Source: Telmatactis stephensoni
Lineage: Eukaryota > Cnidaria > Anthozoa > Actiniaria > Isophelliidae
DNA: 64,000 bases
Direction of reading: 5' to 3'
Assembly (NCBI GenBank): GCA_029948255.1
Contig: JALIZF010001669.1
Span: forward strand, 496,001 to 560,000
Below are positions 9,904 to 20,305 of this stretch, one piece after another; the first letter of the stretch is position 1; each line of letters opens with the position of its first letter. Below the pieces are notes generated by a model. The model was not told the DNA's origin. It ran no database searches and saw only the letters and a program-made list of their open reading frames with translations. A program made the translations under genes and the position numbers.

Positions 9904-12131
9904 TAAAAATATAACTGTATTAGATGGCATGTTTATTTACATACAGGTAATTTTAAGAACAAATGTAGAGATTTACCACTTTATTTCCCAGATTGATAAA
10001 TTTGGAAATATGAAACCCTTTTCTTCTTGTTTGCATTGAACTTTATAGCGGAGCTCCCGCGCGGAAGGCCCGCGCGAGCGGAGCACCATACCTAAGAAAA
10101 AATGGTAACCCATCGAGTTGATTTTTCATGGACACACAGGGAGCCCAATGGCTGTACGTCCGTCCGTACATACATACATACATACATACGTCTGTGTACA
10201 TCGCGATGCTGATTGGCTGATTGATTTTTGGCGCCAACTTGATGCGCGCTGACACTTTGAAAACTGAAAATTTACAAGTTTCCCTGCAGTTTTAACTTGC
10301 AAAACTTAAAAAGATTATTCTCGAAACCTCGTAAAAATTTAGAGATTTTCATGATCATTAATCTGTGCCAATTTTGACGGGTTGAAGCGAAAACAACGTA
10401 CCTTTTTTTTTTTCGAGCCCGGTGTCGTTTCAAAAGCTGCTCGAGAGACGAGAAAACATGTTCGAGAGACGAGAGGACACAGAGAACATTTTCAAAGTTG
10501 GACAGCTTTTTAGTTGGATTTGTAGCTTCAAAAAACTTCTCATAATGAATCAGTCATTGAGGATCGTGTATTCTTCGTTTCGTGAAGTCTATGCCTTCAG
10601 TAAAGCTGCTTAAAAATCTCAGTCAGTAGTTGGAAATCAAGAATCGTCTGCATTGAACATGAAACGAGGACTATGCTTAGCTTCTAAAGACAACAAGGAA
10701 GACACTTCAAGGTAAAGACCCTGGCCAAAAGATGATGTCAAAAAGTCTCTTGTACCTATACTGATTTGATCATTTATCTTTTATTTGGGATTGATGACTT
10801 AAAAAATATACGTTTATGCACGTTGAACGTATGGCCAAGTTTAAACAAACACTCAAGTACAGGCATGAAATGTACAATGACATTTTGTTTTACGGTGAAC
10901 GTTTTGCACTACTTTTAAAAATAAAATTAGTAAAAAATTGATTTTGAACGAGAACTTATTTCAACCCCACTAAATGTGTATACAATACAGCTCAAGTTTG
11001 GGTCTGTAATTTAATGAAAAAATTGACAGGAAAAAAAGAAGGAATTTTGCATGCAAACTAGAGCTGTTTTACCATTAAGCTTAAGCATGAAGTTTCTCAT
11101 TGAGCCCTATGAGACCTTAAATGCAAATTGAAAATGCTTAATTTCTTGTTATTTATTTCAAGTAGCTGTTCTTATAATCACTTTAAGCTTAAATTGTATT
11201 ATCAGTGTAATCTGGAAGAGACAAGTATTGTGCCATTCTATTCTACATTAAAAAACAAAACAAAACAACAACAACACTGAACCAGAAAAAAACAAGATGT
11301 CACAATATAGTGAAGACAGACAAATTAAGATATGTTGTCAAATTAAGATATGTTGTTCTGTAATATCCAGGATGTTGAGAAGGTTTAATTACTTGTATCA
11401 AATATTTAAAAAAGGTTTTGGAGATTTTTGCTTTCTATTTCTGAAAATTATGAACCACTACAAAGTCAATTATGAAATCTGACAGTGAATCTGAATATTA
11501 CTGTAATATTAAGGTCACTGAGCTTACAAGCCCATACAAATGCTTTAATGCTTTTACAAACCAAAACAAATGCTTTTAAAATAATCTTCATTTCAACTTT
11601 TTACAGGCCCTTTACAATTGGGCAATTACCACAGGAAGCCCAATTCATTTGAATCAAGAATATAAAAAATATTAAAATTGAAATGGGAGCTCTGCTATTA
11701 GGTAGTAGTTGTTTTGAATTGTTTTACAATTTCATCAAAAGTCATGATTAGTGTAACCTGGAAAAGAGAATTCTTGGTTCACGTAAAGACAGCTATTTAT
11801 CTGTGGTCATTCTATTCTACATAGTACAAAAACAAGATGCCACAATACTGTCAAGACAAAAAAAATACATTTAATATGTTCTGCAATGTCCAGTTTAATC
11901 GAAGGATGTTGAAATGGTTCAGTATTTATGTGAAGCAAATCAGTTCAAGGGATTTTTACATTCTATTTCTGAGAATTGTGAACCACTACTATACAAGGTC
12001 AATTATAAAATCTGACTGAATCTGAATAAATATCACTGTGGTGACTGAGCTTGAAAGCCTTATAATTCTCAGGAGACTGAAGGGCAATAGTTTTTTCAAA
12101 CCCTAAAGCAAATGCTAAAAAGCTTGATCTA

Positions 12132-12328
12132 TGTAGTAGTTTCAACTTGAACACAACGGAAAACTATGTACTCATCTTTCTAGAAACGCGTGATAATCAA
12201 GCTACAGATGAACAACTAGTAAAACTGCAGGAGTACAAAAAAACAAGATGGCTTCCCAGTTATCTGGGGAGTCCTAACTAAACATCAGGGTCCACAGGAA
12301 CCCCAGACAGTTACTAAATATTACAACA
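12132..12328 (-). repeat. 3' LTR of the Gypsy element
   Basis: 197 bp, with the same TG...CA ends as the 5' LTR. On the plus strand it begins TGTAGTAGTTTC where the other copy reads TGTAGAAGTTTC. Confidence 0.95.
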
Positions 12329-12342
12329 TCTCCCTTCTGTTC
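12329..12342 (-). promoter_or_regulatory. Polypurine tract
   Basis: The minus strand reads ACAGAAGGGAGA directly before the 3' LTR, in the position expected for plus-strand priming. Confidence 0.65.
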
Positions 12343-12349
12343 AAACAGT

Positions 12350-15300
12350 TCATTGTTCAATGAGTCTTTGTGGTTTCTTTACTTCCCGCCCTGATCTTGT
12401 CACAATAGGGGTATGTTCTCCTGCTCCTTTAGGTTCATTGCGTACTTCCACTGGACTTGGTACTGCTTTCTCTGGGCTAGTTACCGGTGGTGGTTTAGTA
12501 GTACACTCTTGGGGTTGGTGACTTCCAGGTTTAAATGTCATCTCTGGAATCATAGGTGAGTCATTTGGGGTTGCAATAATGTGTCTCCTGTTCCTTCTGA
12601 ACACATGGCCTTTTTCGTCCTCCACCACATAGGACCGTGGTAGTACCTCAGCCTTGCGCCATTCTTTGTCTCTGTTTACACGAATACGTACTTTATCTCC
12701 AGCTTCTAATGGGGGAAGATCCTTGCTGTGTTCATCGTAGTTCTTCTTTGCAACTGCTTGACGATGAGCCAATCCCTTCACAACTCTGCTTGGGTCGACT
12801 GTGGATGGCAACAATAGACGTGGATGGGTAGGTAGTGTTGTACGTGTTCGTCTACTCATTAGTAGCTGTGTGGGTGAGACACCTATGTCCTCAAAAGGAG
12901 TGTTTCTGTACTTCAATAACCCTTCAAAAGGGTCTTTATTCTCTACTGCTGCTTTCTTGAAGATTCGTTTTGCTGTCTGAACAGCCCTTTCTGCGGCACC
13001 GTTGGATTGAGGATACTCTGGAGAACTTGTAGTATGCTGAAATCCCCACTGCTGTGAAAACTGCTTGAACTCATGAGAAGTACTGAAAAGATTTCGGGTG
13101 TTACTGTACTGTGAACCATTGTCACTGATCACTTTGGCTGGGATGCCGAATCTTGCGAAGATTTTCTTTAGGTTGTTGATGACACATGATGCAGTGGACT
13201 GTCGCAGTAGTTCAACTTCAAAGTACTTAGAATAGAAATCAACCACAACCAAGTACGAATGGCCTCCATATTCAAAAATGTCAGTTCCAACCACCTGCCA
13301 CGGCAGCCCTGGAATGACATGTGGATGCATCGATTCTTTCTGTTGTCGGTTGCGGAAGGCATTGCAGATTTGACAAGAGCTGACTTTATCTTTGATCTGT
13401 GCTGTCATGGAAGGCCAAAAGACATAGTCCCTTGCTAGACTCAAACTCTTACTCTCTCCCAGGTGTGCTCCATGAATCTCGTTGAGTATTTCAGCTCGCA
13501 TCGACCTTGGAACAACAATTCTATCAGATTTGAACAATAGCCCATCTTCGACACTCAGTTCTTCTTTGTAATTCCAGTATTCTTTTGCTAGTTCATCCAC
13601 TTGTTCTTTGTCTGTAGGCCAGCCCTTTAAGACATATTCCATTACAACTCGTGAAGTTTCGTCAGTACGGGATGCCTCTTTGAATTCCTTTAGAGTGGCA
13701 CTTTCAAATCCAAGGTTGTCAATCAGGTTGATACCAATCACATCTTCTGGTTCACCAACAGGCGTTGTATCAAGTAGTGGAGCTCTGCTTAAACAATCAG
13801 AAATCACTTGTTTCTTACCAGGAACATATCTCACATGCAGATCATACTTGGTCAGCTTCAAAAGCATTCTCTGAAGCCTTGGTGGGCATTCATTCAGTGG
13901 TTTTTTAAAAATCGCCTCTAGGGGTTTATGATCTGTTTCTACAATAACTCGCCGTCCATACACATACGTGTGAAACTTTTGAGCTCCCCATAGTATTGCT
14001 AGCAACTCTCTCTCTATGTTGGCATATCTCTGCTCACACGAAGATAATGTCTTGGAACTAAAGGCAACTGGCTTACCTTCCTGGATGATCACAGCTCCAA
14101 GACCAGTGCCACTTGCATCTACATTTAGTACAGTCTCCTTGTGATTATCAAAGAAGGCCAACACTGGTGCACACGTGATTACAGCTTTGAGCGTGTCAAA
14201 GGCTTCTTGTTGAGGCGTTTCCCATGTAAATGCTGCTTCTTTCTGGGTCAGTTGTGAGATTGGACCCTGCAAATCTGCTTTATGCTTAATGAACTTGTCA
14301 AGGTAGTTGAGTGTTCCCAAGAATCGTAACACACCATCTTTGTCCGAGGGGGGTGGCATGTCGTTGATTGCACGTACTTTCTCAGGATCTGGCTTTATGC
14401 CCTCTGGTGTAAACACATGACCAACATAACTTACTTCTGGGACTCGAAGCTTGACTTTCTTTGGGTTGAATTTCAGTCCCACTTTTTGGCTTCTTTCAAG
14501 CACTGCTGTCATCTTCTTATCCACGTCACTACTATCTGTTCCATGGATGAGGAAATCATCAACAATGATCTCGACTGGGACCCCTGCAAAGAGTCTGTCC
14601 ATCTCCCTTTGGTATATCTCTGGAGCTGATGATATTCCAAAAGGGAGTCTTGTAAACCTATAGCGCCCCCAAGGTGTGTTGAAGGTTAGAAGTTTCGAGC
14701 TTTCGTCATCAACTTGTAACTGCCAGTATCCGCTACAAGCATCCATCGTTGTAAACACTGTAGACCCAGACAGTCGGTTGGCTACTTCCTCGACTGTAAC
14801 CATGGGGTAGTGTGGCCTTTTGAGAGCGTTGTTTAAGTCCTTCGGATCAATACAAATTCTAACATGATCTTTTGATGGTGGAGTGTTTCTGTCTTTTCCT
14901 TTTCTCTTATCAACTACAACCATTGATGAAACCCATGGGGTGTGCTCCTCCTCTTTTACGATAATGCCATCTCGTTCCATCTCTTGGAGCTTTTCTTTGG
15001 TAGGTTCAAGAAAAGCAACTGGAATTTTTCTAGGGGGATGCACCACTGCAGGCACTGAAGGGTCAATCTCTAAATGTACTTTGTTGGGTAGTGTTCCTGG
15101 CTTATTACTGAAACAATCTTGAAAATTGGAAAGAATAGGATCTCTTGCAAACACTCCATGGTCCTGCTCTTTGTTGTCATCTCTTTGGCCAGTCACATTG
15201 CCCTTTGGAGTGTCTATCAGTTCCAGATGCATAAACTTGAGTACCTCTAAATCTAAACATGCTTCACAGCTTAGTAAGGGCGTAAAATTGCCATGCACTA

Positions 15301-16404
15301 CAAGGTAGAGCAGATCCATTTTTCGATTCTTGTACTGTGTCTGAAGGCGAACACATCCGACTGGGTGAATTGCTTTGTCTGCGAGCCATCCCTTCAGGGG
15401 CTGATGGATCTTTTGAAGTGGTTTTGTGGTGATACTTTTATATAGATCGTAAGGTATAACAGTGGCGTCAGCACCTGTATCAGCCTTAAAGTTGACCTCC
15501 TTTTGTGCCACTTTCAGGGTTATCACACTCTTCTTGTTGTTATTGGGATTGGAAACATTCCCAAGTTCCACTGATCCAAAATATAAGTGGGGATCTTCTT
15601 CATTGTTACCCTGCCCCATAGTTGTCTTACCACTGTTCTGCTCCACTAGGTCAACTGTTGACCCTTTCTTTCCATTCTCTGGGCATACTTTTGCAAAATG
15701 GCCCTCTTTTTGGCAACTTCTGCATTTTTTCTTAAAAGCAGGGCAATGGCTTGGTTTGGTAAACGGGTGTTGAAAACCACAAAACTTACAGGTGTGTGCC
15801 ATGTCTCTCTCTCTCTCCTTTGAACAGGGTGTACACTCAATGCATGCTGGGACCCACGTGTTCTGTGAGCTAAACTTAAATTTTTGTAATTCCGCAGCTT
15901 CATAGGTTCTGCAGTAATCATGGGCACTCTGAAGTATTAGGTCTGGCTTTTTTAGCAGCTCTCCCCTCAACTCATTCGAGAGTACTCCTCCAACAATACG
16001 ATCTCTGATCAGTGACTCTTTGAGTGTCCCAAATTCACATGTTAATGATAGGCGTTTGAGTTCACTCACAAAGTTGTCAATCCTCTCTCCTTCTTTCTGG
16101 TTTCTCTGATTAAATACAAGACGCTCATAGATTACATTTCTAGCTCCCTCACAAAGTTCCTTGAACTTTTTACACACATCAGCATAACATTCTTTGCTTT
16201 CTCCTTCGTTGAAAACAAAATGACTATATTCTTCGATCGCATCCGGCCCAGCAACAGGTTTACCTTCAACTTGTCAGATTTTTCATCTTTCCCTTTTGCC
16301 ACTAGATAGATTCCAAACTGCATGATTAATTTTCTCCAATTGTCCGCTGCCTGGGCATCGATAACCAGTGGACCAGGAGTCCTGTGTGTATCATTTTCCG
16401 CCAT
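12350..16404 (-). pseudogene. Gypsy gag-pol polyprotein with one gag frameshift
   Basis: Gag begins at the ATG at 16404 (MAENDTHRTPG). Near 16255 it shifts into the long frame, which then runs open to 12350 (1275 residues counted from 16177). Numbering in that frame: two zinc knuckles at 130-165 (CRSCQKEGHFAKVC), protease DTGA at 233, RT from about 390 with FTTMDACSGYWQLQ and the catalytic IVDD at 538-541, RNase H from about 684 (NVDASG, ETDHKPL), the integrase HHCC finger at about 902-938, and the catalytic Asp966, Asp1019 and Glu1063. The spacing between the last two is longer than the usual 35. Gag and pol share one frame with no recoding site between them. The single gag shift is the only lesion I see. 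Confidence 0.9.
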
Positions 16405-16440
16405 AATTCTCAGTCGCCTTGTTCAACTTTGCTTTCTCAA

Positions 16441-16457
16441 AGTCACTTCTGACACCA
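16441..16457 (-). promoter_or_regulatory. Primer-binding site, tRNA-Leu type
   Basis: Immediately next to the 5' LTR, with no gap, the minus strand reads TGGTGTCAGAAGTGACT. Its complement ends ...CTTCTGACACCA, matching the usual 3' end of metazoan tRNA-Leu plus CCA. This would prime minus-strand DNA synthesis. Confidence 0.7.
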
Positions 16458-16654
16458 TGTAGAAGTTTCAACTTGAACACAACGGAAAACTATGTACTCG
16501 TCTTTCTAGAAACGCGTGATAATCAAGCTACAGATGAACAACTAGTAAAACTGCACGAGTACAAAAAAACAAGATGGCTTCCCAGTTATCTGGGGAGTCC
16601 TAACTAAACATCAGGGTCCACAGGAACCCCAGACAGTTACTAAATATTACAACA
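16458..16654 (-). repeat. 5' LTR of the Gypsy element
   Basis: On the minus strand it starts TGTTGTAATATTTAG and ends CTTCTACA, with canonical TG...CA termini. It differs from the 3' LTR at three sites. Confidence 0.95.
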
Positions 16655-17085
16655 ATCTATAATCTTTATTTCAACTTTTACAAGAAAATTCAATCTTTGA
16701 TTGCCTATTACCACAGGAAGCCCAATTCATTTGAATCACAAACGTCAAAAACAAAGTATTTAAAATTATTATTGCTTATTTAAATGGGAGCTCCGCTATT
16801 AGGTAGTACCTAATTTTTATATTAGTTATTTAGCAGTCTTTTGTGATTTAGTATTATTGATCTCCATTATTTCCTTATGAAGTTATTATCAATGCAGACT
16901 GTACATGCAGATAGAAACAGTGCAAAGTAAACACGTCTATAGCATCTGCTCAGTGTGAAACCTATACTATGTTATATTTATATATTTTATTTATATATAT
17001 TAGTTATTTAATACAGTACACATACATATATACATAGTTCTAGTCCTTACATCTTGTATAATCATTCTGTGTCCTGACAAGAAAC

Positions 17086-17960
17086 TCACTTGCTAATTAG
17101 CTGAGCCTTGAAATTTGTTATTATTGCACAGATAAAAAATATTTCATTGAGGTATGGAATTATATGTTGAGCTTGAATTTTGGTAAGGATCTTGAATTCT
17201 TTTATTCTTCCTATTGCTCTTTCAATATGAATTCTTGTGTTTGCAATTCGCCTACCAGAAATCACTTCAGTGGCTCTAACTGGTCTCTTCCACTTGTAAA
17301 AGGTGGTACATTAACTTTAATGCTATGTATTTTGGCAAGGTCCTCGATCAAAAACCCTCTGTCTGCCATAATCATGTCGCCTGGTTCCAAAGCTCAAAAA
17401 TTCCACATTGCTTTGTAATCTCTGTATCTGAGATATTTCCACCATATAGCTCCGACACGAAAGATATAGCTCCTGAAGGTGAAATTCCAACCAATGCTTG
17501 GCTGTATTGCAATTCTTGTAGCTGGAAAAGGTGACCTGCTGGTTTGCAGGGCCTTTGGGTTTGAAAATTTTCATCTCTGTACAATCAACAATAACACGTA
17601 ATGAGGGATACTTTAGAGCTACCGACCTAGGCATGGAATTAAGTACCTGAGCTTTAGAGGGCCATATGTTTAAAAGCTTAAAACGACGATACATGCAAGG
17701 GATCCATTTTAAAAACGTTCTAGATATAGTGTTCACGTTTACGTGAAAAATGTAGGCCAGTAGTTCCTCTTGAAGTCCCAGTCTTAGTCTCGTTAGTACC
17801 ATTAAGAACTGGTCATCCAAAGAAAGGGCAGTTTTGCTATTGTCTTTGAGTTGACACTCTGTGATAAAGTCCTTGCACATTTCATAAAGCTCGAGAGGGG
17901 TAAATCCAGTGAAAAAATTGAGCTTAGAGGGATCTTTCTTTATATTAATGGAACTAAGTT
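17086..17960 (-). pseudogene. DDE_Tnp_4-type transposase of the ISL2EU-like element
   Basis: From about 17960 the minus strand reads DPSKLNFFTGFTPLELYEMC, then LSLDDQFLMVLTRLRLGLQ (a helix-turn-helix-like region) and SLRVIVDCTEMKIFKP (first catalytic Asp). After a frameshift comes LVGISPSGAISFVSELYGG, after another GDMIMADRGFLIEDL (second Asp), and after a third RIANTRIHIERAIGRIKEF (catalytic Glu), ending at a TGA at 17088-17086. The whole DDE triad is recognisable, but three shifts break it. No N-terminal THAP-like finger is visible, and the start of the gene is squeezed against the right TIR. It faces the YqaJ gene convergently. Confidence 0.75.
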
Positions 17961-18034
17961 CTCTGCCAACTTACCAGCTCAGAAGAAGAAATTTATAAAT
18001 CAAATGGCAAGATTTATGTTCAATCAAACTCCAA

Positions 18035-18126
18035 ATTCGCGGGCTTGGAATGTTTTGCCTACCAAAAGCTGTTGACCAATCATGGGAAGGCATGACGTAA
18101 TGTCAGGAGCGACCTGGTAAAAGGCC
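18035..18126 (-). repeat. Right TIR of the ISL2EU-like element
   Basis: Reverse complement of the left end, finishing GACCTGGTAAAAGGCC. The transposase N-terminus begins almost immediately inside it. Confidence 0.8.
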
Positions 18127-18128
18127 AT

Positions 18129-18617
18129 TTAGGCTGATTCACCATTTGTCTTATCCTCCAAACCTGTCAGTTAATTCAGGTATTCCTTCCGAGTTTTCCT
18201 CGGTTCATTATGCGTCAATTAACGACGCTATTTCATTAAATTTCAGGAATTTAGGGCTGGTTGTTATTTAGCGAAAAGCGATATTAAGTCTGCTTTCCAC
18301 ATCATTCCAATTCATCCCGACGATTACCCATTGGGGATGAAGTGGGATGGTTATTATTATTTTGACCGTTGCCTGCCTATGGGCTGCTCATCTTCCTGTG
18401 CCATTTTTGAACGTTTTTAGTACAGCACTCGAGTGGTTAGCTAAACATTTTCGGCGCTCAAGGCGTCATACATGTTTTAGACGATTTCCTGTTCATGACA
18501 AAGATAAACATACATGTGAAATATTGCTACATCGGTTTATTTCCATTTGTGACTATCTCGGTGTTCCTATTGCTCTTGGAAAAAACTGTGGGCCCTGCAA
18601 CCACCCTGCCGTTCATT
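18129..18617 (+). pseudogene. Ngaro-like reverse transcriptase, middle part
   Basis: With small shifts the plus strand reads RLIHHLSYPPNLSVNSGIP, EFSSVHYASINDAI, AKSDIKSAFHIIPIHPDD, LGMKWDGYYYFDRCLPMGCS and VIHVLDDFLF (the catalytic LDD), then ICDYLGVPIAL and KTVGPATTLPFIG. These are DIRS-order RT motifs. The frame is interrupted several times (near 18240 and around 18370-18450). It stops at the 10-bp target duplication of the Mutator-like insertion and resumes at 19815. Confidence 0.75.
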
Positions 18618-19804
18618 GGCTGTCGGTAAAATGGGGGCTGCGGGCTGCGGAATGTTTGTGGACTCCTATTTTTAGCACTGAATATCATTATTTTGTCAAT
18701 ATCGTCAATCAACGTCTATATGTTAATAAGTTAAGGCGAAATTGTTATCTACAAAGTTCATTGTAGAAAAGTTCATTGAGTCAAGAATCGTTTAGAAATG
18801 TTATAACAAGACGCTCAATGGAGCACAATGTTGCAGCCTGGACGCATCGAAAGAGCAGCGCGCAAAGCGAAACATAGGGAAGAGAAAGAGTGGATCAACA
18901 CCCGGAATGTATCAGTCTCAGGATAGTGTTACTTTCCTTCCTTAAAAATCTAGATGCATCAATGTGAAAGGGGTCACAAGGAGTTATTTTGGACATGGTG
19001 TTCAGAGATACCGTATTTACTCGAATAAGCGCCCCGGCGCTTATTAAATTTTTCACGTCTAAAAGGGGGCGCTTATTCGGGGGAGGCGCTTATTTGAGGG
19101 AGGCGCTTATTCAGCGGGAGGAAGCGTGTACACATTTGTCAAAGTATGATTTCCTCTTAATATCAATAATATCAATGTTATAATACTACAACAGTACTGG
19201 TATTAGTATACTATAACAAGGTGCGAGGCACTTATTCGGGGGAGGCACTTATATGGGAGAGGCGCTTATTCGAGTAAATACTGTATGTACTTTTCCCGGC
19301 TGTTCTTCACGCGAAATGAACGAATTCTGATGTTTAGAAAAGAAAAAACAAAGTATCATCATATATCGTCATATCAATTAAAATACAAACTTTTCCGTTG
19401 TTTATCAGTTATCAGTTAGCTCAAAGTTTGAGATAATGATTAAATTTATGAAATCATACCTTTCTCAGTTAAGAGTTAGTGCAATTCTCTTAAATCTTCC
19501 ATCACTGGCAAGTGTCAACGTGTGGTGTCACGCAACGAGTTAGCAATCATATTCTTACTGAAGGGCAAACATGTTGTAGTCAGTAAAGCGCTTGGTGTCT
19601 CAAGAGTTATTTGAATACCTTGGCCGGCTTCCATACAGCCACAATGGTAAAACACAGCAAATGTTTTTCATTCAAATGACATGTGATAACCATTTTAGAT
19701 ATTTCTTTTATTGACGATGATTGACGATATTCACAAAATAATGATATTCATTGCTAGAAATAGGAGTCCGCAAACAGTCCGCAGCCCGCATTTTACCGAT
19801 AGCC
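18618..19804. mobile_element. Mutator-like non-autonomous element, 1187 bp
   Basis: Long TIRs of about 98 bp begin GGCTGTCGGTAAAATG at 18618 and mirror GGCTATCGGTAAAATG at 19804. The flanks carry a 10-bp duplication GCCGTTCATT (18608-18617 and 19805-19814). Removing the element restores the RT reading PFIGITLDSTKMKAQLP across the site. Long TIRs with an 8-11 bp duplication suggest MULE. No transposase frame is present, and a smaller TA-flanked MITE is nested inside. Confidence 0.75.
19011..19283. mobile_element. TA-flanked MITE with TIR CCGTATTTACTCGAATAAGC
   Basis: Starts CCGTATTTACTCGAATAAGC at 19011 and ends with the mirrored GCGCTTATTCGAGTAAATA near 19283, with TA on both sides (19009-19010 and 19284-19285). 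Inside, the motif GGCGCTTATT(C/T)G recurs several times. The TA duplication fits a Tc1/mariner-mobilised MITE. The ORF from 18989 across it is a repeat shadow. Confidence 0.75.
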
Positions 19805-19814
19805 GCCGTTCATT

Positions 19815-19935
19815 GGCATTACTCTTGATTCAACTAAAATGAAAGCTCAATTGCCAGACGAGAAGGTTCAAAAATGTCATACGATGTTAAACGTTTTTTA
19901 CACGCAGCTTTAAGTCATGCTTCGTGCACTAATGT
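19815..19935 (+). pseudogene. Ngaro-like reverse transcriptase, downstream part
   Basis: Reads GITLDSTKMKAQLPDEKVQK, the thumb/connection region that follows FIG in DIRS-order RTs, and is lost after about 19930. It is the continuation of the RT interrupted at 18617. Confidence 0.7.
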
Positions 19936-19951
19936 ATGTAAATAATATCAT

Positions 19952-20200
19952 CGCCTTTAGGCATTGTTCCTAAAAAATGTCCTGATGAATTAAGGCTGAT
20001 TCACCACTTGTCTTATCCTCCAAACCTGTCAGTTAATTCAGGTATTCCTTTCGAGTTTTCCTCGGTTCATTATGTGTCAATTAATGACGCTATTTCGTTT
20101 GTCAAGGAATTAATGTGAAATATTGCTACATCAGTTTATTTCCCTTTGTGACTATCTCGGTGTTCCTATTAATCATGAAAAAACTGTGAACCCTGCTGTC
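19952..20200 (+). pseudogene. Second, internally deleted copy of the Ngaro-like RT
   Basis: GIVPKKCPDELRLIHHLSYP and EFSSVHYVSINDAISFVKEL are directly followed by the region encoding LCDYLGVPI and EKTVNPA, so roughly 250 bp with the catalytic LDD are missing compared with the copy at 18129. It shows the uninterrupted target sequence of the ISL2EU insertion. Confidence 0.7.
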
Positions 20201-20204
20201 CGCA

Positions 20205-20305
20205 TTACTCTAATATTATGTATTACTCTAATGTTATTAATATTATTATTATTATTATTACTCTAATTATATAATTATAATTATATAATTAATATAATAA
20301 TGAAT
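20205..20305. repeat. AT/TTA low-complexity tract
   Basis: Runs of TATTATTATTATT followed by the near-palindromic ATTATATAATTATAATTATA. No coding content. Confidence 0.85.

Larger units (their letters stand above)
12132..16654 (-). mobile_element. Gypsy-type LTR retrotransposon, 4523 bp
   Basis: Two 197-bp LTRs (12132-12328 and 16458-16654) differ at three positions. A perfect 5-bp target duplication ATCTA lies at 12127-12131 and 16655-16659. The internal region, read on the minus strand, has a primer-binding site directly after the 5' LTR, a gag-pol frame with protease, RT, RNase H and integrase, and a purine tract before the 3' LTR. The order RT-RNaseH-integrase defines Gypsy/Metaviridae. 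It is inserted in the second unit of the tandem repeat of the TTA-flanked element. It is structurally complete apart from a frameshift in gag. Confidence 0.95.
10046..16798. mobile_element. TTA-flanked TIR element nested in the ISL2EU-like element
   Basis: Ends are TAGCGGAGCTCCC at 10046 and its reverse complement GGGAGCTCCGCTA ending at 16798. The flanking trinucleotide TTA is duplicated at 10043-10045 and 16799-16801. A 3-bp TTA target with short TIRs fits PIF/Harbinger. Excluding the Gypsy insertion it is about 2.2 kb and contains no transposase frame, so it is non-autonomous. It includes a TACA microsatellite (about 10168-10189), the GC-rich left terminal region and a tandem duplication (11205-12131 plus 16660-16798). 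Confidence 0.65.
11205..16810 (+). repeat. Tandem duplication inside the TTA-flanked element, second copy split by Gypsy
   Basis: Unit 1 (about 11205-11710) and unit 2 (about 11745-12131, resuming 16660-16810) share long matches: TGGAAGAGA-type start, CATTCTATTCTACAT, AACAAGATG-CACAATA, GTGAACCACTA, then CCACAGGAAGCCCAATTC and GGGAGCTC-GCTATTAGGTAG. The first unit therefore ends with an internal copy of the element terminus at 11685-11697. The short ORFs here (11297 and 11837) are parallel shadows of the repeat and not genes. Confidence 0.7.
8156..18126. mobile_element. ISL2EU-like (IS4EU) DNA transposon with nested insertions
   Basis: Terminal inverted repeats of about 92 bp start GGCCTTTTACCAGGTC at 8156 and end in the reverse complement at 18126, with roughly eight mismatches. 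The flanks carry a 2-bp AT duplication (8154-8155 and 18127-18128). Removing the element and one AT restores an in-frame RT (CCC AAT GAA TTT AGG CTG). It encodes a YqaJ-type nuclease on the plus strand and a DDE transposase on the minus strand, converging. That gene pair and the AT target are what I recall for the ISL2EU superfamily. Both genes are frameshifted, so it is no longer autonomous. Confidence 0.75.

Noticed and set aside
10160..10195. TACATACATACA run and similar runs near 28190 and 59470 as CRISPR-like repeats
   Set aside because: They are tetranucleotide microsatellites or LINE tails with no spacers, in a eukaryotic context.
12350..16177. Many small plus-strand ORFs inside the Gypsy element
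   Set aside because: Shadows of the long gag-pol frame on the opposite strand.
17851..18075. Plus-strand ORF of 74 residues
   Set aside because: Shadow of the transposase N-terminus and right TIR of the ISL2EU-like element.
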